Positions 8,236 through 14,014 of a stretch of DNA of 18,791 bases are shown here, piece after piece. A program made the translations under genes and the position numbers. A model generated the notes under the pieces. That model was not told the DNA's origin and searched no databases. It was given only the letters and a program-made list of their open reading frames with translations. Each line of letters starts with the position of its first letter. Positions within the stretch are counted from its first letter, which is position 1. Origin of the DNA: Prevotella sp. UBA1378 (lineage in GTDB: Bacteria > Bacteroidota > Bacteroidia > Bacteroidales > Bacteroidaceae); assembly GCA_002305505.1 (NCBI GenBank), contig DBRC01000017.1, positions 15,246 to 34,036 on the forward strand, written 5' to 3'.

Positions 8236-8294
8236 TATAAAAACAAAAACGACCCGCACATTTGAGCATCGTTGAGAGGCTTGGCGGGTTCTCG
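8236..8294 (-). ncRNA. Structured RNA upstream of the Abi gene (abiF-RNA-like candidate antitoxin)
   Basis: On the minus strand, from the predicted transcription start (about 8294) to just before the Abi start, the RNA holds a 6-bp stem ACCCGC (8289-8284) / GCGGGT (8257-8252) around a 26-nt loop containing CCTCTC and GATGCTC. It is followed directly by a T-rich run (cgtttttgttttta, 8251-8238). GAG just before the stem could pair with a CTC in the loop as a pseudoknot. A stem followed by T's can act as a terminator, so the promoter may yield a short RNA most of the time and Abi mRNA on readthrough. A conserved abiF RNA motif directly upstream of Abi_2 genes is known, and position and form match, but I could not run a covariance model. 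Confidence 0.65.
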
Positions 8295-8299
8295 TGCTG

Positions 8300-8330
8300 C
8301 AAAGATACGAATAATCATTGATAATACAAA
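8300..8330 (-). promoter_or_regulatory. Promoter of the Abi-associated RNA and Abi gene
   Basis: On the minus strand, TTTG (8330-8327) and TATCTTTG (8307-8300) are separated by 19 bases, a perfect consensus fit. It fixes the transcription start near 8294 and excludes the ATG at 8302 as the Abi start. Confidence 0.85.
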
Positions 8331-8454
8331 CTTTTTTGCAAGAAAAATAACGCAAAAGTGGATTTCTTTGACATATTTATATTTAATAATGTTAAATCAG
8401 CCCGTAAAATCATGTTTTTCCTGCGAGATAAAGTGGTTTTCAATGTAAAAATGT

Positions 8455-8462
8455 TACCTTTG
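8455..8462 (+). promoter_or_regulatory. -7 box ahead of the structured region at 8552-8758
   Basis: TACCTTTG matches the TAnnTTTG box, but no good TTTG is seen 19-21 bases upstream. It would start an RNA near 8470 that runs through the long inverted repeat. It is separate from the promoter nearer to the 8866 gene. Confidence 0.5.
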
Positions 8463-8551
8463 TATCGTCTATACCCATACCGGAAGCCCCGATGGGCAGA
8501 GGTTGGGCAGACATATACATAATAAAAGGCGTATCTGACGCTTTGGTTTTG

Positions 8552-8758
8552 ACGATTCGTGAACTTCGCAAACTCATCTGTCAGTCAAGAACAAAGCAAC
8601 AAGGAACGTCTCATGGGTGTATTGTATACAGCCCTCATTGGCTTCGGCTGCATTTCGCATTCGTCGTCAAGAAAGGGTGTTTATATACTTACACATACGT
8701 GGGGCTTTCGGCGTTGCTCGTTTCGACTGACAGGGCAATGCGAAGGCCTACGAATCGT
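8552..8758 (+). ncRNA. Long imperfect inverted repeat, possible structured RNA or leader
   Basis: The 396 bases between the -7 box at 8455 and the ATG at 8866 hold no convincing gene but fold back on themselves. acgattcgt (8552-8560) pairs with acgaatcgt (8750-8758). cttcgca (8564-8570) pairs with tgcgaag, and ctgtcagtc (8578-8586) with gactgacag (8725-8733). gcaac (8596-8600) pairs with gttgc, and weaker acgt/gtgta/gtata matches continue inward. The pairing is spaced evenly over about 200 nt. Two overlapping open frames here (8492-8833 and 8559-8813) have unprotein-like sequences. It may be an independent ncRNA, a long 5' leader, or the relic of an inverted duplication. Confidence 0.45.
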
Positions 8759-8793
8759 GGAACGGGTGACAGACTGGCTCCACGTTCTTTCGT

Positions 8794-8824
8794 TTTGTAT
8801 ATCCACTCTTTAATGTTAACTCTG
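8794..8824 (+). promoter_or_regulatory. Promoter of the four-gene secreted-protein operon
   Basis: TTTG at 8794-8797 and TAACTCTG at 8817-8824 are 19 bases apart. The second box differs from TAnnTTTG by one base. Transcription would begin near 8831, about 35 nt before the ATG at 8866. Confidence 0.6.
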
Positions 8825-8865
8825 CTGTGGTAGCCGGGCAGTCATCTTAAAAAAAATAGTACAAG

Positions 8866-9408
8866 ATGAAGAAATTTTTATTCGTTACCGCAGCATTGCT
8901 CACAATGTCGGTATCATTCTGTTTCGGTCAGACAAAAGAGGACATCAAGGCAAGTGTTGATCGTTGTGCAAAATTGGAAAAGCTCTGTTCCAAGCAGCCG
9001 AAGGAAACTGGTGTTCCAGATGTTGACACCTATGTACAGGGAGTTTACAATGCAGCCATCAGTTCTGCAGTGTCATCAGCTTTACTCCAAGACCTTTATT
9101 ATCGTCAGATTGGCGAGACAAAGGATGGTGTTACAGACGTAAACATCAAGAAACCTACCGTAGAGGAACTTGTTGCATTAGGCACGACTCTAACGGCAGA
9201 AGGTGTTTCTATCGCCGAGGCTGGAAAAGGTGCAGAAGCTGCGACCAAGGCTTCCTCCACCAACAAGAATCCAATGAAAGCTGCCAAAATTGCATCTGCT
9301 CTCGCCTTTACAAAAGATGCTTATCCTATCTTGCTTGAAGAATCAAAGGCGAAGGTCGCTGCCATCAAGCAGATGATTGAAACTGCAAAAACTGCAAAGA
9401 ATCTGTAA
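8866..9408 (+). CDS. Secreted hypothetical protein, 180 aa
   Basis: No family recognised. Residues 1-21 form a Sec signal peptide (MKKFLFVTAALLTMSVSFCF, then GQ), so the product is periplasmic or surface-exposed. The mature part is largely helical and rich in Ala, Lys and Glu, with two cysteines (CAKLEKLC, about 34-40) that could form a local disulfide. The small-residue run AISSAVSSALL (about 65-75) and the Ala/Lys-rich C-terminal helix suggest a helical bundle. It is the first gene of a four-gene operon. Its stop overlaps the start of the CsgG-like gene (TAATG), implying coupled translation and a shared job with it. Confidence 0.8.
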   Translation: MKKFLFVTAALLTMSVSFCFGQTKEDIKASVDRCAKLEKLCSKQPKETGVPDVDTYVQGVYNAAISSAVSSALLQDLYYRQIGETKDGVTDVNIKKPTVEELVALGTTLTAEGVSIAEAGKGAEAATKASSTNKNPMKAAKIASALAFTKDAYPILLEESKAKVAAIKQMIETAKTAKNL

Positions 9409-10241
9409 TGGGGAAGTTACGCATTTTATGTGCGGTCATTCTTGCGTGTGTCCTCTTAGGGCATGCGCAAGAATCTTTAGCTACCGATGACCGCCCCGTC
9501 GTAGGCGTAACCCAGTTCACCTGCGATGAAGAGAGTCCATACACAGGACTTGTAACAGAGAAAGTTGTAGAAATGCTGACTAACACTCACCGTTTTGTTG
9601 TGGTTGACAGAACGAGCCGAGACAAAGTTATGGATGAACTTGAGCTACAGAAGAGTGAGGCTTTCCTTGACAGCCATAATCTTGCAGAACAAGGTGCAGC
9701 CGTTGCAGCCGAACAGTTGGTAACAGGACACATCGTAAAGATACCTGTATATCGTATGAAGAATGGGGACGGAAGCACACGTGGCTATAAAGCGAGCGTG
9801 GCTTTTCAGTTGAAGGTTGTTGACGTAGAGTCTGGCGTAAGCAATGAGGCACAGAGCTTTGACGGGAAATGTAGCAAGGAAATGCTGTCGCCAGAAAGTG
9901 CGGTTACAGCAGCCATGCAAAGCCTGCAATCTGACATATATGAATATTTTCGTATCAATTTCCCAGTCAAGGGAAAAGTTTTGAAAACGATAGATAAAGG
10001 CACGATACTTCTCAATGTCGGCAAGGAAGCAGGAATCAAGGTTGGTGATACGTTTACGATAGAATCAGTCGAAATGCTTGCCGGCAAACCTTACCCATCT
10101 GAACTCGGGAAAGCCAAGGTAACAAAACTATCAGGAGAATCATTTGCAGAATGCAGCGTGTCAAGCAAAGTCATTACCGCTATTGAAGCTAGTAAAGCTT
10201 CTCACAATTTAGTTCGTTGTAACTTAATTATCAAAAAATGA
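9408..10241 (+). CDS. CsgG-like periplasmic/envelope protein
   Basis: The 277-aa product has an N-terminal signal sequence (about 1-21, ending GHAQ). Unlike E. coli CsgG, there is no convincing lipobox cysteine at the cleavage site. Residues 29-185 match the CsgG/HfaB/LpoB fold: RPVVGVTQFTC, then VVEMLTNTHRFVVVDRTSR (54-72) and AEQLVTGHIVK (about 101-111). A C-terminal domain (about 190-277) begins GKVLKTIDKGTILLNVG and has the small beta-barrel look of the FlgT C-terminal domain (KVGDTFTIES). CsgG relatives secrete curli or act as oligomeric envelope scaffolds; which applies here is unknown. Start overlaps the previous stop, and its own stop overlaps the next start (ATGA). Confidence 0.85.
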   Translation: MGKLRILCAVILACVLLGHAQESLATDDRPVVGVTQFTCDEESPYTGLVTEKVVEMLTNTHRFVVVDRTSRDKVMDELELQKSEAFLDSHNLAEQGAAVAAEQLVTGHIVKIPVYRMKNGDGSTRGYKASVAFQLKVVDVESGVSNEAQSFDGKCSKEMLSPESAVTAAMQSLQSDIYEYFRINFPVKGKVLKTIDKGTILLNVGKEAGIKVGDTFTIESVEMLAGKPYPSELGKAKVTKLSGESFAECSVSSKVITAIEASKASHNLVRCNLIIKK

Positions 10242-11131
10242 GTATGAAAAGAATTGCAACAATACTATTGGGACTGTGTGCGTTCTGCTGCACATGGGCA
10301 CAAAGCATAGAGTCTCAAGTTACTCCTTTACCTACAGCACGTCCAAAAATTATGGTCATACCATATACTACGCAAGGCGAAGATATCCGTACCATTTTGG
10401 AAAATGATGTGAATAAACGTATAGCCTTAACAAAGATAAAAGAAGCATTTGACCAAAGAGGTTATACCACAGTTGATTTCTTTGCCAAGGTAAAAGCCTT
10501 GTCAAAAGCCACCGCCTTAGGAAATTCCCAACAACAGGATGTCAAGACAATGATTATACAACAATCTGGTGCTGATGTTTATGTAGAAGCGGAAATAACC
10601 ACATTGGAATCACCTTCTGGCAATGCTATGAAAGTAATCCTGTCCGGTTATGAAACCTCTACAGCAAATTCGCTTGCCAATGCAGTTTGCGAGAGCGGTA
10701 AGTTTTACACTGATGACTATGGCAAACTGACATCAAGAGCTGTCGAGACAGGGATGGACAAATTCTTGAACACCATGCAGGAAAAACTGATGGATATAAC
10801 TGAAAATGGACAGTCCATAGCTGTGACAGTCGGTATTGACGAGGCATCCTCTCGCTCTATGTCGCAAGAGGTAGGAGGTGACGGTCTCGCCTTGTCCGAT
10901 GCTTTGGAAATGTGGGTGGAAGAGAATGCTTATAAAGGCAATTACCATATACAGGGAACTACCGACAAACAGATGCTCTTCGACGATATCCGCATACCGC
11001 TAAAAGACGAGAACGGAAGAACGTATAATATCAACAAGTTCGGATTAAAGTTGCTGACTTTTTTCCGAAATCTTGGAATCAAGATAGAAAGGACAACAAG
11101 CAATAACATGTTGGTTGTCACTATAAAATAA
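10238..11131 (+). CDS. Secreted DUF6175-like protein, 297 aa
   Basis: A signal peptide (about 1-21, LLGLCAFCCTWAQ) precedes a 275-residue mature protein. The opening PTARPKIMVIPYTTQGED (about 34-51) and the repeated alpha/beta pattern recall a Bacteroidota family of unknown function that I believe is DUF6175. The label is from memory and needs a profile search. The N-terminal half (IMVIPY, then GADVYVEAEI) resembles a CsgG-like nucleotide-free Rossmannoid half, and the C-terminal part (about 215-297) looks like a second small alpha/beta domain. ATG at 10238 overlaps the upstream stop; ATG 10244 (MKRIATILL) is an alternative start giving a better signal peptide. It is probably a partner of the CsgG-like protein. 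Confidence 0.75.
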   Translation: MSMKRIATILLGLCAFCCTWAQSIESQVTPLPTARPKIMVIPYTTQGEDIRTILENDVNKRIALTKIKEAFDQRGYTTVDFFAKVKALSKATALGNSQQQDVKTMIIQQSGADVYVEAEITTLESPSGNAMKVILSGYETSTANSLANAVCESGKFYTDDYGKLTSRAVETGMDKFLNTMQEKLMDITENGQSIAVTVGIDEASSRSMSQEVGGDGLALSDALEMWVEENAYKGNYHIQGTTDKQMLFDDIRIPLKDENGRTYNINKFGLKLLTFFRNLGIKIERTTSNNMLVVTIK

Positions 11132-11132
11132 C

Positions 11133-11138
11133 AGGAGG
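11133..11138 (+). promoter_or_regulatory. Canonical Shine-Dalgarno before the fourth operon gene
   Basis: AGGAGG lies 7 nt before ATG 11146. Strong Shine-Dalgarno sequences are rare in Bacteroidota and the other genes of this window lack one. It suggests independent, strong initiation for this gene or an origin elsewhere. Confidence 0.7.
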
Positions 11139-11145
11139 ATCGATT

Positions 11146-12057
11146 ATGAAAAGGACATTGTTACTAATGGCTATACTGATGAGTTGCTTCTCTGTAATCT
11201 CTGCACAAGGGATTGAAATAGCTTTCGCACTTCCCTCAGGCAATGACCAGCTTAGTGCAAATACAGCTAAAATGCTGAGAAACAGATTTTTGCCTGCTAT
11301 GACAGAAAACGGAGTGGAAACCGCAGAAATCAGCACAATCGCCATAAAACCAAAAATAAGTTTTGTCAACCGACAAGTAGTGGAGGGTGGTATGAGAAAC
11401 ATACACACAAGCGACATACAGTTCAACTTCGTCTGTACCAATCTTGTGACAAGCACAACTTTTGCAAGTTGCGTCATCACAGTGCGAGGAGAAGGATTTA
11501 GCGATGATGATGCCATAAAGAATGCCCTTTCAAAGGTTTCGTCAGAGGACAAGCGATTGGCAACATTCATACGTACGGCAAAAGATAAGATTATAGACTA
11601 CTATCAGCGAAATCTTAATTCTGTTATATCACGTGCTCGCACTTTCGCCAATATTCAACAATATGGCGAGGGATTGGCTCTGTTGTTTTCTTGTCCTGCG
11701 ACAATCTCTGGTTACACAAAAGTCAATAACGAGATAACTACAATTTACCGTCTATTCCAAACTCAGGAATGCAGTAATATCATTCAGAAAGCCCGGACAG
11801 AATACGCTAATGGAAATTATGATGCAGCAGCCGAATATCTACAACAAATTGACATGACAAGCTCTTGTGCTGCCGAAGCCAAACAACTCTGCATACAGCT
11901 TAAGCAAACTAAAGATGCTGAAGCTCGGCGAGCTGTTGAACTCATTGAAAGACAAGCACAACGTGAGACGGATCTTGAAAAGACGAGAATTAAAGCGGCA
12001 CGCGATGTGGCTGTTGCTTACTGTAAAAGAAGAACTGATGTATATTTTGTTTGGTAA
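11146..12057 (+). CDS. Secreted protein with TPR-like region, 303 aa, possibly C-terminally truncated
   Basis: The signal peptide (about 1-20, MSCFSVISAQG) is followed by a CsgG-like-sized alpha/beta part (22-150: IEIAFALPSGNDQLS, then NFVCTNLVTSTTFASCVITVRGEGF). A helical region follows (about 155-250) with a TPR-like stretch KARTEYANGNYDAAAEYLQQ, and then a charged coiled-coil tail. The frame ends abruptly with RRTDVYFVW in a run where the helix would be expected to continue, and the +1 frame stays open to 12079. It may be a shortened allele. It is the last gene of the operon, followed 25 nt later by a strong terminator. The exact role is unknown; context suggests the CsgG-like machinery. 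Confidence 0.75.
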   Translation: MKRTLLLMAILMSCFSVISAQGIEIAFALPSGNDQLSANTAKMLRNRFLPAMTENGVETAEISTIAIKPKISFVNRQVVEGGMRNIHTSDIQFNFVCTNLVTSTTFASCVITVRGEGFSDDDAIKNALSKVSSEDKRLATFIRTAKDKIIDYYQRNLNSVISRARTFANIQQYGEGLALLFSCPATISGYTKVNNEITTIYRLFQTQECSNIIQKARTEYANGNYDAAAEYLQQIDMTSSCAAEAKQLCIQLKQTKDAEARRAVELIERQAQRETDLEKTRIKAARDVAVAYCKRRTDVYFVW

Positions 12058-12081
12058 TATTTTTCTGAGGTTCGATTAGAT

Positions 12082-12118
12082 GAGGGTGTGTCAAAAGTGA
12101 GCTTTTTGACACACCCTC
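12082..12118 (+). terminator. Strong intrinsic terminator of the secreted-protein operon
   Basis: A perfect 15-bp stem (12082-12096 with 12104-12118; gagggtgtgtcaaaa/ttttgacacaccctc) with a 7-nt loop. It lies 25 bases after the 11146 gene. The A/T run in the upper stem lets it act in both directions. Confidence 0.85.
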
Positions 12119-12459
12119 TATACGTCCACAACTCGACACGTTATGGCCTGCAAATATACAAAGAATTATCCAATAAATAAAGATAAATGCCAAATATGTG
12201 ATATTTTACACGTTTTTATTATTTAAAACAGTGATATATTACACATAATCGACACTTACTTATGTCATCCTTGACTACAAGCTGGTGTTGGCAAACTGAT
12301 TTTCAGTAAAAGAAAAAGGGAAGTCATGTGTGATTGAGATGTTATGCTTATTATAAACGTTATATAAGTATGTTGTATATATAAAGAAATAAACTTAAAC
12401 CCCAATCAGTCAACCGGATTTCTCAATGTTGATTAGCCTTGGTTTTCCAGCACAAAGAG
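12119..12459. other. AT-rich non-coding stretch inside the island
   Basis: About 340 bases with no gene. A minus-strand TATATTTG (12158-12151) is present without a good upstream box, and it would read straight into the 12082-12118 terminator. Nothing else is seen. Confidence 0.5.
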
Positions 12460-12533
12460 TTACAGTGGCAGTCTGTAGCTGTCGGGGTTATCGGCCAGTT
12501 GGAGCATCTTGTCGATGGCTTCCGCAAGGCCGG
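12460..12533 (-). pseudogene. 23-residue C-terminal fragment of an unknown gene
   Basis: On the minus strand, from the repeat junction at 12533, an open frame reads GLAEAIDKMLQLADNP and on to SYRLPL, with a TAA at 12462-12460. The sequence is protein-like and amphipathic helical, and it resembles the C-terminal end of an enzyme. It has no start, since the frame enters from the gtrA remnant, so the gene was cut exactly at the junction. The family cannot be assigned from 23 residues. Confidence 0.45.
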
Positions 12534-12683
12534 CATGTGCTCAATTACCTTTTGGAAATCGCGCTGCTCAACCTTTTCGTCTGGCTCTCGGTGAGCGAGT
12601 GGCTGGCGCCGGTGCTGGTGATGATTGTCGCTGTACCGATTAACTTCCTGATTCTGCGGTTCGTGTTCGTGAACCGCAAATAA
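12534..12683 (+). pseudogene. gtrA 3' fragment
   Basis: It encodes the last 49 residues of the GtrA-like protein (HVLNYLLEIALLNLF to the RFVFVNRK end), identical in amino acids to the intact copy. It has no start, signal or promoter of its own. The upstream frame (from 12426) joins unrelated DNA and should not be annotated as a gene. Confidence 0.9.
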
Positions 12684-12716
12684 GCACGCCACGCCTTTCT
12701 GCCTTACTTTCCACGC
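12534..12716 (+). repeat. 183-bp direct repeat, right copy (gtrA fragment)
   Basis: This is the partner of 6963-7145, with 179 of 183 positions identical and all four differences transitions. It starts exactly at the codon for residue H86 of the gtrA product and runs 33 bp past the TAA. The right copy is more T-rich at the variant positions. Confidence 0.95.
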
Positions 12717-12733
12717 GCCTATTTCGGCTCACT

Positions 12734-12773
12734 TGCATAACCTTGTGTTTGGAAAGCCTGACAAAGCGGTAAC
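12734..12773 (-). repeat. 40-bp intergenic repeat, inverted copy 2
   Basis: Its reverse complement matches 202-241 at 37 of 40 positions. It lies immediately right of the gtrA fragment. Confidence 0.75.
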
Positions 12774-12795
12774 TAACAGGTTAACGAACGTATTG

Positions 12796-12888
12796 AAATC
12801 GTACAAGCATCTTGTAGTCCTGCTACAAGCACCTTGTAGCAAGAGTACAAGCACCTTGTAGCAGGACTACAAGATGCTTGTACGATTT
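12796..12888. repeat. Nested palindrome array: four TACAAGNNNCTTGTA units in a 34-bp-arm hairpin
   Basis: Four 15-bp palindromes of form TACAAG-N3-CTTGTA start at 12802, 12824, 12846 and 12868, an exact 22-bp period. Around them, 12796-12829 and 12855-12888 are perfect 34-bp inverted repeats with a 25-bp centre. So each unit is palindromic, the units repeat in tandem, and the whole is palindromic. It could be a REP/MITE-like element, an array of protein-binding sites (22 bp is about two helical turns), or a two-way terminator. The 20-mer repeat follows 15 bp later. Confidence 0.95.
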
Positions 12889-12903
12889 GGATTAAATGCA
12901 TTC

Positions 12904-12923
12904 AATGCAAGTTCAACCGTAAA
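12904..12923 (+). repeat. 20-bp intergenic repeat, copy 2
   Basis: Identical to 78-97 in the same orientation. It sits just right of the palindrome array and just left of the broken small gene. Confidence 0.75.
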
Positions 12924-12932
12924 CTTCGGACA

Positions 12933-13055
12933 CTACTCATCGAAGAGGGACAGCTGATCGGGATCGTATGCCGGCAGAAGTCACGGATGCTTGATCCTGA
13001 CTGAACCTAAGTGATCGTAGATTACGAGGAACTGTTCTTTTGTCATCTTCTTCAT
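12933..13055 (-). pseudogene. Small gene with an in-frame TGA (about 40 codons)
   Basis: From ATG 13055 the minus strand reads MKKMTKEQFLVIYDHLGSVR, then IKHP, then a TGA (12983-12981), and continues in the same frame as LLPAYDPDQLSLFDE to a TAG at 12935-12933. The two halves being in one frame, with a good promoter 17 nt before the ATG, argues for one small gene with a nonsense codon. The N-terminus MTKEQFLVIYD faintly recalls the starts of IS66-type accessory ORFs; this is weak. Translation could give a 24-residue peptide, or the codon could be suppressed. Confidence 0.45.
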
Positions 13056-13072
13056 ATTTTACGTTTTGGCCA

Positions 13073-13103
13073 CAAAGGTATAAAGAAGATTCTGGGGGTA
13101 CAA
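13073..13103 (-). promoter_or_regulatory. Promoter of the small broken gene
   Basis: On the minus strand, TTG (13103-13101) and TACCTTTG (13080-13073) are 20 bases apart. The ATG of the small gene follows 17 nt after the second box. Confidence 0.65.
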
Positions 13104-13214
13104 CGGGGAGAACACCGAATGCTTACTTTGTATACTACTAGCTCCGTAGTTGTTTTATATTTGTACCAAAAAATTTGTATTGTGTTTCATCGCCAAAATT
13201 CCATGAAAAATTAC

Positions 13215-13246
13215 TTGGAACTTAGTGCTGATAGGACGTAAATTTG
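13215..13246 (+). promoter_or_regulatory. Candidate promoter for the NVEALA locus
   Basis: TTG (13215-13217) and TAAATTTG (13239-13246) are 21 bases apart. Transcription from here would give a leader of about 330 nt before ATG 13582. No closer promoter of comparable quality was found, so either the leader is long or a different sigma factor is used. Confidence 0.45.
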
Positions 13247-13581
13247 CAGTCAGAATCTAGTATCAAAATTATCTAGGCGTTCTAAAAAACTATTAACCGG
13301 TCCCTACAGGTCGCGGGACTATTGCGAAATTTATTAATAATAATTCTAAACCTATTTTAAATCATGAATGGAAAAATGCTAATAAATGTAAACGCTCTAA
13401 GTTTTAATATTTATTACTTAGAATCTTAGTGTAGATAGACTGTCTATTAAATAATTTGCAATGATTAATCAAAGCTATGATTATGTCAAAACGCGTTTGG
13501 CAGACTTGTAGCATGCAAAGCAGAGAGTGCCGAAAATCTGTTTTTAAAGAGTAGGCTTTAATTAAACTAAAAATTTTAAAT
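13247..13581 (+). other. Long AT-rich leader region of the NVEALA gene
   Basis: No gene is seen. It contains GTCCC(N10)GGGAC near 13302-13321, a 13-bp palindrome atagactgtctat (13435-13447), and AAACGCGTTT (13489-13498). Any of these could be regulatory sites, but each is short. Confidence 0.35.
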
Positions 13582-13992
13582 ATGAAAAAATCATTAAAGA
13601 TGGCTTTGGCCAGCTTGTGTGTTACTATTGCTTGTGTTGGAGGCTATAGCGCTTACAATCACTACAACAACAATCTAGTTGGTTCTAATCTTCTTTCTGA
13701 AAATGTTGAAGCTTTGAGCCAAGGTGACGCTGCTATTTTTGGCACAATAGTTAAAGGTGCTAGCAAATGGTGTGGTTGGATCGGTGCTGCATACACCTGT
13801 TATGAAATTGCTGATGCAATATGGGGTAATCATACAGAGTGGGTCCTTCAGTCTTCACAAAAACAATGTTCATATTATCCAAATGGTCATATTAAGGAAG
13901 AACATTATGTATACACCTACCAATGTTGTACAGTTGATGGTTGGGGATCTAATACATGTACACTCGGTAGTTTCAATACTGTACGTACATAA
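13582..13992 (+). CDS. NVEALA-type secreted peptide precursor, cysteine-rich
   Basis: This 136-aa protein has a Sec-type leader (1-24, SLCVTIACVGGYSAY) and the family hallmark NVEAL at 41-45, with which the mature region begins in this Bacteroidota family. The region after it holds six cysteines (C64, C73, C96, C115, C116, C126). It also holds a hydrophobic glycine/alanine-rich stretch FGTIVKGASKWCGWIGAAYT (53-72), followed by an aromatic, polar tail (YYPNGHIKEEHYVYTYQCC). Family function is not established. The even cysteine number suggests disulfides formed in the periplasm. It is the first gene of the locus and is separated from the next by a strong hairpin, so its mRNA is probably more abundant. 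Base composition is AT-rich, unlike the core genes. Confidence 0.85.
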   Translation: MKKSLKMALASLCVTIACVGGYSAYNHYNNNLVGSNLLSENVEALSQGDAAIFGTIVKGASKWCGWIGAAYTCYEIADAIWGNHTEWVLQSSQKQCSYYPNGHIKEEHYVYTYQCCTVDGWGSNTCTLGSFNTVRT

Positions 13993-14014
13993 TTCGCTAT
14001 GTAAATAATGTTTT

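Noticed and set aside
8231..8302. 24-codon N-terminal extension of the Abi protein (ATG at 8302)
   Set aside because: The ATG lies inside the -7 box of the gene's own promoter, so it cannot be in the transcript; the family start (MATRIPF) is at 8230.
8492..8833. 113-aa and 84-aa overlapping open frames in the leader region
   Set aside because: They cover the long inverted repeat and the downstream promoter, have odd composition, and no signal or family motif; the RNA/DNA structure explains the sequence better.
7146..12533. Insertion sequence or integrative element with its own recombinase
   Set aside because: No transposase, integrase, or terminal inverted repeats at the edges were found; only the gtrA duplication supports mobility.
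12426..12683. 85-aa open frame ending in the GtrA C-terminus
   Set aside because: Its first 36 codons are chance sequence antisense to another gene fragment; only the gtrA 3' fragment is real, and it has no start.
12796..12888. CRISPR array (four repeats of period 22)
   Set aside because: The repeat and interval are far too short, the intervals are not unique spacers, and the whole is one palindrome; no cas gene is nearby.
12981..12983. Selenocysteine codon in the small minus-strand gene
   Set aside because: No SECIS-like hairpin was seen right after the TGA and no redox motif surrounds it; a nonsense mutation is simpler.
13011..13241. 76-aa open frame on the plus strand
   Set aside because: It overlaps the opposite-strand small gene and its promoter, has no start context and no protein-like pattern.
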